Positions 20,392-28,976 of a stretch of 64,000 nucleotides of DNA are shown piece by piece; within the stretch, counting starts at the first letter, position 1, and each line of letters opens with the position of its first letter. The notes below the pieces were generated by a model. That model saw only the letters and a list, made by a program, of their open reading frames with translations, was not told where the DNA came from and ran no database searches. The DNA is taken from the NCBI RefSeq assembly GCF_000718555.1, contig NZ_JOAN01000001.1:124001-188000 (forward strand), in the 5' to 3' direction. Origin of the DNA: Micromonospora chokoriensis. GTDB taxonomy: Bacteria > Actinomycetota > Actinomycetes > Mycobacteriales > Micromonosporaceae. Both the position numbers and the translations under genes were made by a program.

Positions 20392-22518
20392 TCAGCTGCC
20401 CACCGGGCCGCCGTCGAGGCGCCAGGTGACCACCACGCCCGGCTTGGCGTAGTCACCGTCGGGCCAGTTCGAGGCCGGGTTCTCCACCGAGGCCCCGGTG
20501 ATCTCACCCGGGTGCTGCACCGCGACGAAGACCGAGCGGTTGTCGCCGGTGATGAACGGGCCGCAGGTCTCCGCGCCGAGCGGCACGGTCAGGAACTGCT
20601 TGAGGTGACCCCGCTCCGGGCCCTCCACGGCGACGGCGAACAGGCCGTCGTTGCTGCCCAGCGCGTTGCCGTCGGTGGAGATCCAGAGGTTGCCGGTGGC
20701 GTCGAAGGCGACGTTGTCCGGGCAGGAGATCGGGGAGACCTTGGTCTTGTCGTACCCGGCGAAGAAGGTCGACGCGTCGGTCGGGTCGCCGCAGACGATC
20801 GGCAGCGACCAGGCGAAGGTCTCCGAGGCGTTGTCGTTGCGGTCCTCGACCAGCTCCAGGATCTGCCCGTGCTTGTTGGCGTTGCGCGGGTTGGCCTCGT
20901 CCGCCGCCGCCTTGCCGGCCTTGCCACGGTCGGTGTTGTTGGTCAGTGCCACGTACACCTTGCCGGTGAGCAGGCTCGGCTCGACGTCCTCGGGGCGGTC
21001 CATCTTGGTCGCGCCGACCTTGTCACCGGCGAGCCGGGTGAAGGTGAGCACGTCCGCGGCGGTCATCCCGTCGACGAACGACTTGTTGCCACTGACCAGC
21101 TTGATCCAGTGACCCCGGCCGTTGAACGCGCCGTCGGTGGGGAGGTTGCCCGAGCCGTCGATCTCGGCCGCGCTGGTCTGGTCCAGCTTCGCCACGTACA
21201 GCGTGCCGGACTCCAGCAGGGTCAGGTTGTGCTTACGGGCAGCCCAGGAGTTGCCCTTCATGAACTTCTTGTCCGAGACGAACTTGTAGAGGTAGTCGAA
21301 CCGCTCGTCGTCGCCCATGTACGCGACCACGTGGCCGTCCTTCGCGACGATCACGTTGGCGCCCTCGTGCTTGAACCGGCCCATCGCGGTGTGCTTGCGC
21401 GGGCGGGCCTCCGGGTCGAACGGGTCGATCTCGACGACCCAACCGAACCGGTGTGCCTCGTTGGGGTGCTTCGCCAGGTCGAAGCGCTCGTCCGCGCGCT
21501 CCCACTTGCGGCTGCCGCTGGGGTAGCGGCTGGCGGTGCTGATGCCGTAACGGTCCAGCTTCGGCTTCAGCTCGGCCGGGGCGGCGTCGGCGCCCACGAA
21601 GTACTGGTTGAAGTTCTCCTCGCCGGAGAGCACGGTGCCCCACGGGGTCACGCCACCGGAGCAGTTGTTCAGCGTGCCCACGACCGTACGGCCCTTGGGG
21701 TCGGCGGCGGTCTTCAGCCAGGCCGAGCCGGCGGCGGGACCGGTCAGGTCGAACTTGGTGCTCAGCGCGGTGACCCGCCGGTTGTACGGCCGAGCACCCT
21801 TGTCGACCGGCTTCCACTGCCCGGTTCCCGCGACCCGCTCAAGCTCCACCACGGACATGCCGTGCGCGGCCATGGCGGTGCGCAGCTGCTCCACGGAGAG
21901 CCCGTCCAGGCCGGGGAAGCCCGGGAACATCAGGTCCTCGTTCGTGTACTCGTGGTTGACCACGAGCAGCGCCCGCTTGCCCTGCTTGTCCAGCGGCAGC
22001 ACGCCCACGAAGTCGTTGTTGTAACCGAACTGCTTGGACTGCGCGGCGGCGGTCTGGTGGTGCAGGTTGAACGCCGGCGCGCCCGGCAGCACCGGGTCAC
22101 CCCACTTGATCACCACGGCGTGGTCGTAGCCGTTCGGCACGACCAGGCTGTCCAGCTTGTTCGGCGGGATCGGCTTGAAGGTCAGCGCGCCGTTGCCGAC
22201 TCCGGTGCTGGGACGGCCGAAGCCGAAGCCTTCCGGGACGTCCGGGGTGGCCGGGGCCGCCATGGCCGGGGCCGCACCGGCGAGCGCACCGGCTGCCGCG
22301 CCGCCGAACCCGAGGACCAGCGCGCCGACCGCGCCAGCCCGGACCACGCCACGCCGGGACACCTCGGCGTTCACCACGTCCCCGAAGTACGGGTTGTCGG
22401 AGGTGTTCGGTACCGGGTGGTCACAGGCGTTTCCGCAGCGGTACAGGCAGGTCATGGCGTCACGGGTGCCGTGGCGGTTGCCGGTCAACAGGGGGAGCAG
22501 CCGGGGACGGTCGCTCAT
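20392..22518 (-). CDS. phoX: PhoX family phosphatase (Tat-exported)
   Basis: This 708-residue DUF839/PhoX protein belongs to the Ca/Fe-dependent secreted alkaline phosphatases that release phosphate from organic esters. The family-typical N-terminus includes the Cys cluster CLYRCGNAC (residues 24-32). A twin-arginine signal follows (SRRGVV near residue 54, then a hydrophobic stretch ending AAPAMAAPA). GEENFNQYF and the WISTDGN segment near the C-terminus are recurrent PhoX blocks. The upstream region contains PHO-box-like direct repeats, so induction by PhoP under phosphate limitation is likely. Confidence 0.93.
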   Translation of the reverse strand: MSDRPRLLPLLTGNRHGTRDAMTCLYRCGNACDHPVPNTSDNPYFGDVVNAEVSRRGVVRAGAVGALVLGFGGAAAGALAGAAPAMAAPATPDVPEGFGFGRPSTGVGNGALTFKPIPPNKLDSLVVPNGYDHAVVIKWGDPVLPGAPAFNLHHQTAAAQSKQFGYNNDFVGVLPLDKQGKRALLVVNHEYTNEDLMFPGFPGLDGLSVEQLRTAMAAHGMSVVELERVAGTGQWKPVDKGARPYNRRVTALSTKFDLTGPAAGSAWLKTAADPKGRTVVGTLNNCSGGVTPWGTVLSGEENFNQYFVGADAAPAELKPKLDRYGISTASRYPSGSRKWERADERFDLAKHPNEAHRFGWVVEIDPFDPEARPRKHTAMGRFKHEGANVIVAKDGHVVAYMGDDERFDYLYKFVSDKKFMKGNSWAARKHNLTLLESGTLYVAKLDQTSAAEIDGSGNLPTDGAFNGRGHWIKLVSGNKSFVDGMTAADVLTFTRLAGDKVGATKMDRPEDVEPSLLTGKVYVALTNNTDRGKAGKAAADEANPRNANKHGQILELVEDRNDNASETFAWSLPIVCGDPTDASTFFAGYDKTKVSPISCPDNVAFDATGNLWISTDGNALGSNDGLFAVAVEGPERGHLKQFLTVPLGAETCGPFITGDNRSVFVAVQHPGEITGASVENPASNWPDGDYAKPGVVVTWRLDGGPVGS

Positions 22519-22606
22519 GGGAAAGCCTCCAGAGAAGTCGGTGGCACGACATGCGGCGTTACCAGCCGGACGCTAGGAGGACGTGGTGAGCGGTCGTCGG
22601 CCACGA

Positions 22607-22674
22607 TGTGAACCAGGCATGAACACCCTTCGTGGGCGCTACCGTCACGCAACCGGGCTGACCTCGGGCTGAAC
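22607..22674 (-). promoter_or_regulatory. PHO-box-like direct repeats upstream of phoX
   Basis: Read on the minus strand, two pairs of 7-base units occur with the 11-base period of actinobacterial PHO boxes (consensus GTTCACC): GTTCAGC (22668-22674) with GGTCAGC (22657-22663), and GTTCATG (22618-22624) with GTTCACA (22607-22613). They lie 89 to 156 bases upstream of the phoX start. They also lie just upstream of the divergent sigma-factor gene. Confidence 0.65.
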
Positions 22675-22682
22675 CGATCGGC

Positions 22683-23261
22683 GTGACCGCACGTATTCCC
22701 GAGCGGACGCACCGCCGGACGCGCGCTGGAAGCGAGGAGACCGCCATCAGCGACCACGACGCTCAACTGCTGCGCGCGCTGCACGACGAGCACGCGGAGG
22801 CGCTCTACGCCCACGCCCTCCGGCTGGTCAACGGGGACCGGCAGCGGGCCGAGGACCTGGTGCAGGAGACGCTGCTGCGGGCCTGGCGACATCCGGAGTC
22901 ACTCGACCCGCGACGCGGTTCGGTGCGGTCCTGGCTGTTCACCACCGCCCGTAATTTGGCCATCGACGCCTGGCGGCGACGTTCCACCCGGGTCGGCGAG
23001 GTGTTCACCGACGACCTGCCCGAGCCGCCTGAGGTGATCGACGAGGCCGAACGGGCGGTGGAGGCGTGGACCGTCGCCGAGGCGCTGAACCGGCTCAGCC
23101 CGACCCACCGGGAAGTGCTTGTCGAGTGCTTCTACCAGGGGCGGTCGGTGGCTGAGGCGGCGTCCCGCCTCGGCGTACCGCCGGGGACCGTGAAGTCGCG
23201 CACCCACTACGCGCTGCGGTCTCTACGGTTGGTCCTGGCTGAGATGGGGGTGACGGGATGA
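22683..23261 (+). CDS. ECF RNA polymerase sigma factor
   Basis: This 192-residue extracytoplasmic-function sigma factor has region 2 at about residues 28-95 (QRAEDLVQETLLRAW) and region 4 at about 135-185 (SPTHREVLVECFYQGRSVAEAASRLGVPPGTVKSRTHYAL). It is followed by, and overlaps, a zinc-finger anti-sigma factor, so it is probably held inactive at the membrane. The pair resembles the SigL-RslA type. The annotated GTG start gives 21 poorly conserved Arg-rich residues, whereas a good Shine-Dalgarno (AGGAG, 22735-22739) sits six bases before an in-frame ATC at 22746. Confidence 0.92.
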   Translation: MTARIPERTHRRTRAGSEETAISDHDAQLLRALHDEHAEALYAHALRLVNGDRQRAEDLVQETLLRAWRHPESLDPRRGSVRSWLFTTARNLAIDAWRRRSTRVGEVFTDDLPEPPEVIDEAERAVEAWTVAEALNRLSPTHREVLVECFYQGRSVAEAASRLGVPPGTVKSRTHYALRSLRLVLAEMGVTG

Positions 23262-23977
23262 ACCGGTGCGAGTTCGCGTACGACGATGGCGCGTACGTGC
23301 TGGGTGCCCTGGCCCCCGCCGAGCGAGCGGCCTACGAGCGGCACCTCGGCGGCTGCGCCTCGTGTCGGGAGGCGGTCGCCGAGGTCGCCGTCCTGCCTGG
23401 CCTGCTCGGGCGGCTCGACCCGGTGGGGTTGGAGCAGATCCTGCCGCCGCCGGCCCCGCCCCGGGTGCCCGCGCTGCTCGACGAGGCCCGGCGTCGCCGT
23501 CGTCGGGAACGCACCGCGGCCCGGCGACGCTACGCGCTGACCACACTGGCCGCCGCCGGGCTGGCGCTGCTGGTCGGTGTGGGCGCTGCCGTGGTGCTGC
23601 CTGGACCGGCCGGCCCACCGGGCACTCCCAGAGCGCAGGGCAGCACGCCCGCCCCGCAGGTGTCGATGGTCGCCATGCGGCCGGTGGCCGCCGCCGGGCC
23701 GGTGCACGCCGACATCGGGCTCGCCGGCACCAAGTGGGGCACTGCGGTGACCATGCGCTGCGGGTACGACGCGCGGACCAGCTATGGCAAGGCGTACCCG
23801 TTCCGCCTGGTGGCGCGCGGGCCGAACGGCGCCACCGAGCAGATCGGCTCCTGGCTGGCGGCCCCTGGCGATGCTCTGCAGTTCAGCGGTGCCACGAGGT
23901 TCACCGACGCTGAGCTGGTCAGCGTAGAACTCCAGAAGTCCGACGGCACCCCTCTCCTCACCTACGCGGTCCCGTGA
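23258..23977 (+). CDS. Zinc-finger anti-sigma factor, membrane-anchored
   Basis: The 239-residue protein has an N-terminal anti-sigma domain with the H-x3-C-x2-C zinc motif in RHLGGCASCRE (about residues 30-40), followed by a basic stretch. One membrane helix (about residues 90-112) and an extracytoplasmic domain of about 120 residues follow. The N-terminal AYVLGALAPAER resembles mycobacterial RslA. The ATG overlaps the sigma gene stop by four bases, the usual coupling of a sigma factor with its inhibitor. The signal sensed is unknown. Confidence 0.88.
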   Translation: MNRCEFAYDDGAYVLGALAPAERAAYERHLGGCASCREAVAEVAVLPGLLGRLDPVGLEQILPPPAPPRVPALLDEARRRRRRERTAARRRYALTTLAAAGLALLVGVGAAVVLPGPAGPPGTPRAQGSTPAPQVSMVAMRPVAAAGPVHADIGLAGTKWGTAVTMRCGYDARTSYGKAYPFRLVARGPNGATEQIGSWLAAPGDALQFSGATRFTDAELVSVELQKSDGTPLLTYAVP

Positions 23978-24006
23978 CCCCCCTCGATCTTGCGGGAAGA
24001 GGTGGG

Positions 24007-24924
24007 TCAGGGGGTGGGGAGGGGGATTGCGAGGGTTCGGGTCTGGCGGGTCTGGCGGGAGGTGCGAATGGCATCGGCGGTGAAGACGATCAGGGCTAGC
24101 CAGACCAGCGCGAAACCCGCCAGGCGAGCCGGCGGCATCGGCTCGTGGAAGATCAGCACACCACAGCCGAGCTGGAGGATGGGCGCCAGGTACTGGATCA
24201 TGCCCAGGCTGCTCAGGGGCAGTCGGTTGGCCGCCCCGGCGAACAGGAGCAGCGGGATCGCGGTGGCCGCGCCGGCCAGCACCAGCAGAGCGGTGTGGCC
24301 GGCCGAGACGTGCCCGAAGGTCAGGTCGGCTCTCGCCGTCAGCCAGCCGAGGTAGCCCAGAGCGGGCAACGCCAGCACCGCCGACTCGACGAAGAGTCCC
24401 TCGGCCGCCGGCAGCCCGAGCCGCTTCTTGACCAGGCCGTAGCCGGCGAAGCTGAACGCCAGGGTCAACGCCAGCCAGGGCAGCCGGCCGTAATCCACGG
24501 TGAGCACCACGACCGCCGACGCGCCGATCCCCAGCGCCACCCACTGCGCCGGGCGGAGCCGCTCCCGCAACACCGTCACCCCGAGCAACACCACGACCAG
24601 CGGGTTGATGAAGTAGCCGAGCGCGGTCTCCACCACCCGGTCGGAGTTGACCCCGTAGATGTAGGTGCCCCAGTTGACCGCGATCAGCGCGGAGGCCGCG
24701 ACGATCCCGGCCACCGCCCAGGGGCGGCGCAGCAGCGCCCGCAGGAAGCCGATGTTGCGCAGCGCCGCCAGCAGCAGGGCCACGAAGACCACCGACCAGA
24801 CGATCCGATGGGCCAGGATCTCCAGCGGGCCGGCTGGTCGCAGCAGCTTGAGGTAGAGCGGAAAGAAACCCCAGAGCAGGTACGCGCCGAGGCCGTAGAG
24901 GTATCCCAGACGGAGTGGCGTCAC
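24007..24924 (-). CDS. rarD: RarD family EamA-type permease
   Basis: This 305-residue drug/metabolite transporter superfamily protein has 10 predicted helices. The N-terminus LGYLYGLGAYLLWGFFPLYLK and the block HRIVWSVVFVALLL are characteristic of RarD, whose substrate is not established. The frame is open 88 codons further upstream, but the GTG at 24924 forms a GTGA overlap with the upstream GNAT gene and gives the family-typical N-terminus; the longer version would overlap the GNAT gene. Confidence 0.88.
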   Translation of the reverse strand: MTPLRLGYLYGLGAYLLWGFFPLYLKLLRPAGPLEILAHRIVWSVVFVALLLAALRNIGFLRALLRRPWAVAGIVAASALIAVNWGTYIYGVNSDRVVETALGYFINPLVVVLLGVTVLRERLRPAQWVALGIGASAVVVLTVDYGRLPWLALTLAFSFAGYGLVKKRLGLPAAEGLFVESAVLALPALGYLGWLTARADLTFGHVSAGHTALLVLAGAATAIPLLLFAGAANRLPLSSLGMIQYLAPILQLGCGVLIFHEPMPPARLAGFALVWLALIVFTADAIRTSRQTRQTRTLAIPLPTP

Positions 24925-25418
24925 GCCTCTACCGTAAGGGGCGTACCACCGACTTGTTCCTTTCCGGTGAGCGGGGTCACCGGGGGGCGTTGGTCGAGCT
25001 GCATCCACCGTTGCGGCCCGTCCAGTGGCGTGAACCCGACCCGCGCGTACACCTGGTGTGCGTCGTTGGTGATCAGGATGATTCGGCGTACGCCCAGCTC
25101 GGCCAGGTGGTCGCGGACCGCGCCGGCCAGCCATCCGCCCAGCCCGCGACCCCGGGCGGCGCGGTCGACGTACACGTCGCAGAGCCACGCGAAGGTGGCG
25201 CGGTCGGTGACCACCCGGGCCACCGCCACCTGGCGGCCGTCCTCCGGCCGGTAGATCCCGAACGGCAGTGAGCCGGCGAACGCCCGAGCGGTGGTCTCCC
25301 GGTCTCGGCCGAGCGCCCAGTACGCGTCGGTGGACAACCAGTGGTGCACCAGGTCCAGATCGATGCGCGCGGGATCGGTGCTGAGCAGGTGGCCGTCGGT
25401 GTGGGTCAGTGAGAACAT
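24921..25418 (-). CDS. GNAT family N-acetyltransferase
   Basis: This 165-residue single-domain acetyltransferase has the acetyl-CoA-binding motif A in RAARGRGLGGWLAGAV (about residues 87-102). Motif B-like Tyr/Gly residues are in HQVYARVGFTPL. The substrate is unknown. The stop overlaps the start of the rarD-like gene, so the two are probably co-transcribed. Confidence 0.88.
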   Translation of the reverse strand: MFSLTHTDGHLLSTDPARIDLDLVHHWLSTDAYWALGRDRETTARAFAGSLPFGIYRPEDGRQVAVARVVTDRATFAWLCDVYVDRAARGRGLGGWLAGAVRDHLAELGVRRIILITNDAHQVYARVGFTPLDGPQRWMQLDQRPPVTPLTGKEQVGGTPLTVEA

Positions 25419-25479
25419 GCCGCGACGCTAGCCGTCGAGATGGGCACCCACGTCGGTCAATTCCCGGATTTTGGTCATC

Positions 25480-25522
25480 GGCCCGCCCGGCCCCGGCCGA
25501 GGTCGGGAACGCCGGGCGGGCC
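25480..25522 (-). terminator. Hairpin downstream of the holin-like gene
   Basis: A perfect 12-bp GC stem (25480-25491 with 25511-25522) and a 19-nt loop lie 24 bases downstream of the minus-strand gene ending at 25547. Confidence 0.65.
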
Positions 25523-25546
25523 GGGTCGGTGCGGGCTGCTCGCCGG

Positions 25547-25933
25547 TCAGTCCCGGTCGAGGACGGCGCCGAGGATCCAGGTCACGATGCTCACGAAGAG
25601 TGCGCCGAGCACCGCTGCCGGCCAGAAACCGTCCACCGTGAACGGCAGCCCGGCCTGGTCGGCGATCCAGCTGGTGAGCAGGAACAGCAGCCCGTTCACC
25701 ACCAGCGCGATGAGACCGAGGGTGAGCAGGTAGAAGCCACAGCCGACGGTCTTGATGATCGGCTGGAGCACCGCGTTGACCACGCCGAAGATCACTGCCA
25801 CCAGGAGCAGCGTGGTCACCGTCTCGGTGGCGGAGTCGGAATCCAGGGAGATGCCGGGGATGAGGAGCGTGGCCAGCCAGAAAGCCAGAGCTGTGCTGGC
25901 CAGCCGAATCAGCAGACCTTTCAGAAAACCCAT
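25547..25933 (-). CDS. Phage holin family 4-like / YvlD-type membrane protein
   Basis: This 128-residue protein has four hydrophobic segments (about residues 8-26, 38-58, 66-92 and 102-124). IKTVGCGFYLLTLGLIALVVN matches the PF04020 holin-like family. Such proteins are widespread chromosomal genes in actinobacteria and are not a sign of a prophage; no phage genes surround it. Function unknown. Confidence 0.85.
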   Translation of the reverse strand: MGFLKGLLIRLASTALAFWLATLLIPGISLDSDSATETVTTLLLVAVIFGVVNAVLQPIIKTVGCGFYLLTLGLIALVVNGLLFLLTSWIADQAGLPFTVDGFWPAAVLGALFVSIVTWILGAVLDRD

Positions 25934-25995
25934 GGCGGGGATCGTGCCACGGACCGCGCACCGACGTAACCCGGCAGACGATCAACCGGGTGAGA

Positions 25996-27966
25996 TCAGC
26001 CGCGCGTCGGCGGCCCGATCAGTTGCGCCTCGATCGGGGTGGGGGTGAGCAGTGCCCAGCGCAGCGCTCGGCGGTTGACCACGGCCACCATGTCGTCCCG
26101 GATCCGGGTCAACCACTCGGCCGAGCCGCCCAGCCCCAGCGCGGCTCCGGCCAGGGTGGCCTCGGCGTTGTTCAACGGCTGGAGCAACGCCAGGTCGGCC
26201 CGGCTCAGGGCGTCCACGTCGGCCGGGGTCAACTCGTCGCGTACCACCAGAGTGGCTCGCCACGGCTGACCCGGCGCGGCCTCGGCCGTCACCGGCCCGA
26301 CGTCGACGATCAGCAGCAGCGGCCGCAGCGCGGTGCCGACCCCGTCGGCGACCGAACGACCGGGCGGGAGCAGCGGGATCGTGCCGCCCGGTGCGCCAAC
26401 CCCCCGGACGAACGGCTCCCAGGCGCGCGGCCGTGCGGTCTGCACCACCACCAGGGCACCCAGTGCCAGGGCGCGCAGGGCCACCAGTTGGGCGGCGCGC
26501 ACCCCACCGACAAGCAGTACGCGGGTGCTCTCCGGCCGGAACAGGCGCACCGTGACGGCACCGCCGTGCCGGTTGGTGCCGACCAGCATCCCCGCGTCGC
26601 CCAGGGACAGCTCCCAGTCATCCCCCGATGGGCGGGCGACTGCCGGTGAGCGGGGCTGCGCCCCGGGTGCCGGCAGCGCCAACGGCAGCGTGGCGGCCAG
26701 CCCGCTCAGGTGGGCGCCGTCGAGCCGACGCAGCTTGCCGCCCAGGTCGGTCACCAGCCGGTTCAGCGCCTCGGTGGCCGCGGCCAACTCGGCCGTCGTC
26801 CCGGCGGCCAGGCGTACGGTCAGCGCGGTCGGCACTCCGGCGGCGTCGGTGGTCGACGCTGGACTGGCCGACCTGGGCGCTGTCGACGCCGGACCGGCCG
26901 AGATGGGCCACGTCGGCGCCGGGCCGGCCGACATCGACACCGTCGTCGCGGTCGCCGGCAGGGCGAGCAGTCGCGGCACCAGCCGACGCCCAGCCGTGCC
27001 TGCGTCGGGCCACTGGATCAGCTGGAAGGTGGCCTGGAGCAGTGCGCCGGACCGGATCGTCGGCCAGGACTCCCGGACCGGCTCGCCGTCGTGGTGGGCC
27101 AACTCGCTCAGGACGCGCAGTGCCGCAGGCACGCCGAGGGGCCGTGCGGGCACCGACCCGAGTCGGCGGACGATCCGGCGTACCGTGCCGGCGAGTGCGC
27201 GGCGCAGGTCCTCCGCAGACCAACCGTCGACCCGCAGCACCCGGACCGCCAGCACCGCTCGTTCCCGCCCGACGAGCCGCCCGTCGGTGAGCTGCCGGTA
27301 CGACGTGCCGACCGTGCCGCCCGCACCCGGCACCGGAGCCGGTGCTCCGGCGAGCAGCAGTTGGACCAGCAGCGGGGGCATGTCCGGCCCGGCCGGGGGC
27401 AGCAACGCGGTCGGGGCGGGAATCGCCTGGGACGCGTCGCCGAGCAGGTCGCCGGGGTCACCGAGCTCCAGCAGCGCCACCATGCCCGCGGTGTCCTCCA
27501 GGACGGCCGCCGGGCCGGCGGTCAGCTCCGTCGAGCGGACGACGGTGCCCGGAGCCACCAGGTCGAGCAACTCGGCCGCTCCGGTCGGCCCGGCCAGCGC
27601 CCGACGACGGGTGAGGTGACCGATGGCGGTGCCCAGCCACTCGAAGAGCCAACGACCCCGAACCGGAACCCAGGCGGCCAGCACCAGCAGCACGGCAACC
27701 AGTACGGCCGTCGCGACCACGGGTGCGGGCCGGCCGAGGGCGACGAGGACGAGCGCTGCCGCGACCTGGGCGGCAACCAGTTGACCGGCTCGCACTCCTG
27801 TACCCGGGCGCCGGCTGAGGGTGACCCAGTGGCCCACCGGCGATCGGCGGCGAGGTGTGCGGTGATCGGGTGAGCCCAGGGCTCGGTCGGTGGGTCGAAC
27901 CGGCCCGATCGCCCCGGACCCGGCCGGGATCGCTGGAGGCGGACCTCCGGTGGTGATCGCCGGCAC
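25996..27966 (-). CDS. eccE: Type VII secretion protein EccE
   Basis: The 656-residue protein has two adjacent N-terminal membrane helices (VAAQVAAALVLVAL and VATAVLVAVLLVLAAWVPV) followed by a large cytosolic/periplasmic region. This fits EccE, the peripheral component of the ESX core complex. The frame is open to 28086, but the GTG at 27966 is preceded by GAGGAGG and gives a reasonable N-terminus. A 30-base tandem repeat (26853-26942) inserts Ala/Ser/Pro-rich decapeptides in mid-protein. It is divergent from two WXG100 genes. EccE is poorly conserved, so the call leans on the N-terminal layout and the context. Confidence 0.8.
   Translation of the reverse strand: MPAITTGGPPPAIPAGSGAIGPVRPTDRALGSPDHRTPRRRSPVGHWVTLSRRPGTGVRAGQLVAAQVAAALVLVALGRPAPVVATAVLVAVLLVLAAWVPVRGRWLFEWLGTAIGHLTRRRALAGPTGAAELLDLVAPGTVVRSTELTAGPAAVLEDTAGMVALLELGDPGDLLGDASQAIPAPTALLPPAGPDMPPLLVQLLLAGAPAPVPGAGGTVGTSYRQLTDGRLVGRERAVLAVRVLRVDGWSAEDLRRALAGTVRRIVRRLGSVPARPLGVPAALRVLSELAHHDGEPVRESWPTIRSGALLQATFQLIQWPDAGTAGRRLVPRLLALPATATTVSMSAGPAPTWPISAGPASTAPRSASPASTTDAAGVPTALTVRLAAGTTAELAAATEALNRLVTDLGGKLRRLDGAHLSGLAATLPLALPAPGAQPRSPAVARPSGDDWELSLGDAGMLVGTNRHGGAVTVRLFRPESTRVLLVGGVRAAQLVALRALALGALVVVQTARPRAWEPFVRGVGAPGGTIPLLPPGRSVADGVGTALRPLLLIVDVGPVTAEAAPGQPWRATLVVRDELTPADVDALSRADLALLQPLNNAEATLAGAALGLGGSAEWLTRIRDDMVAVVNRRALRWALLTPTPIEAQLIGPPTRG
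26853..26942 (-). repeat. 30-bp tandem repeat inside eccE
   Basis: Three contiguous 30-base units (26853, 26883, 26913) share the core TCGACGC-GGAC-GGCCGA with substitutions. On the minus strand they encode decapeptides of the form SAGPAxTxPx. A fourth, weaker unit may follow at 26943. Confidence 0.75.
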
Positions 27967-28078
27967 CGTGCCTCCTCGACCAGTGGGGACCGGGTCGGGC
28001 GGTCGGCCGCCCTCCGGCGACCCGTCACGCGCCGCGACGTGGCTGCGGCACATCGTAAGCGACCGATGGCTGCCCTGG

Positions 28079-28087
28079 TTGTCCACA
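28079..28087 (+). promoter_or_regulatory. DnaA-box-like 9-mer between eccE and the WXG100 genes
   Basis: TTGTCCACA is an exact match to the actinobacterial DnaA box. It lies 113 bases upstream of the eccE start and 169 bases upstream of the first WXG100 gene. A single 9-mer may be coincidental. Confidence 0.35.
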
Positions 28088-28255
28088 GGGGAGGCGCGGG
28101 GGGTAGCAGAACCGCTATGAGGTCGCTACCGTCAGCCACGAAGTCCTTCGCTGACCCGTGTCTCAGTGCTCGACGACCGGGCCAAGCGACGACGCGTCCC
28201 CACCGGTGGGCGCGCCGACGGCCAGGTGCGATCGGAGAGACGAGGTGACGTCCGG

Positions 28256-28576
28256 GTGTCCCAGACCAAGGCAGAAGCCGCGGTGATGCAGCAGACCGCC
28301 GCGAAGTTCGAGCAGGTGGACCAGTCGTTGCAGTCCATGTTGACCGGCCTGCTGGCCGAGCTGGAGGTGTTGCAGCAGGCCTGGCGTGGCGCTGGCGGCC
28401 GGTCGTTCGAGCAGGTCAAGCAGCAGTGGTCACAGGACCAGGCGGCGCTGCACCGGGCGCTGCGGGAGACCGCCGGTGCGATCCGCACCGCCGGTCGGCA
28501 GTACGACGTGTCCGACGACGAGGTCTCCAGCCGGGTGGCCGGCACCAACCGCGGCGGCATCCAGCTGCCGCTCTGA
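28256..28576 (+). CDS. WXG100 family type VII secretion target (first of pair)
   Basis: This 106-residue alpha-helical hairpin protein carries the WXG turn as WRGAGG near residue 43, with heptad-like helices on each side. WXG100 proteins are secreted as dimers by the ESX machinery. The GTG at 28256 is preceded by GAGG at 28242-28245; longer in-frame versions add an Arg-rich segment not expected in the family. It pairs with the gene 21 bases downstream, as EsxB/EsxA pairs do. Confidence 0.88.
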   Translation: MSQTKAEAAVMQQTAAKFEQVDQSLQSMLTGLLAELEVLQQAWRGAGGRSFEQVKQQWSQDQAALHRALRETAGAIRTAGRQYDVSDDEVSSRVAGTNRGGIQLPL

Positions 28577-28597
28577 TCCCGCTGGGGAGGAAATCCG

Positions 28598-28891
28598 ATG
28601 GACCACGGTGTGCTGGTCGTCAACTTCGCCGCGCTGCAACAGGCCGGCGCTGACATTCAGAAGGCGTTGAACACCCTCGACACGCAACTCGGCCAACTCG
28701 AACGGGACGCTGCCCCGCTGGTGGCGAGCTGGACGGGTGAGGCTCGGCAGGCCTATGAGCAGCGGCAGGCGCGGTGGCGCTCGGCCTCACAGGACCTCCA
28801 GGGGATGCTGCGTGACATCAGGCTGGCGGTGAACGACTCCGCCACCGACTACCTGGACACCGAAAAGAAGAACACCGGGCTGTTCCAGTGA
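28598..28891 (+). CDS. WXG100 family type VII secretion target (second of pair)
   Basis: This 97-residue ESAT-6-like protein has the WXG motif as SWTGEA near residue 45 and the downstream Y-x3-D/E-type element in ATDYLDTEKK near the C-terminus. That C-terminal motif resembles the secretion signal of Esx substrates. GGGGAGG precedes the ATG. It presumably forms a heterodimer with the preceding product. Confidence 0.92.
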   Translation: MDHGVLVVNFAALQQAGADIQKALNTLDTQLGQLERDAAPLVASWTGEARQAYEQRQARWRSASQDLQGMLRDIRLAVNDSATDYLDTEKKNTGLFQ

Positions 28892-28907
28892 GCGACGTGG
28901 GCCGGGA

Positions 28908-28932
28908 GCGCTGACCGTGTCCGGGTCAGCGC
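28908..28932. terminator. Hairpin between WXG100 pair and mycosin gene
   Basis: A 9-bp stem, GCGCTGACC with GGTCAGCGC, and a 7-nt loop lie between convergent genes, 17 bases after the WXG100 stop and 45 bases past the mycosin stop. It may serve both directions. Confidence 0.55.
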
Positions 28933-28976
28933 CCCGGCCGCAGCCGGCCCGAGGTTGGGGCCGCGAGCGGGCCGGG

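Noticed and set aside
20512..22611. Plus-strand 699-codon frame opposite phoX
   Set aside because: Antisense shadow; phoX is clearly the coding strand with Tat signal and family motifs.
25547..25933. Holin-like gene as evidence of a prophage
   Set aside because: No other phage genes, integrase or att-like repeats nearby; this family is a common chromosomal membrane protein.
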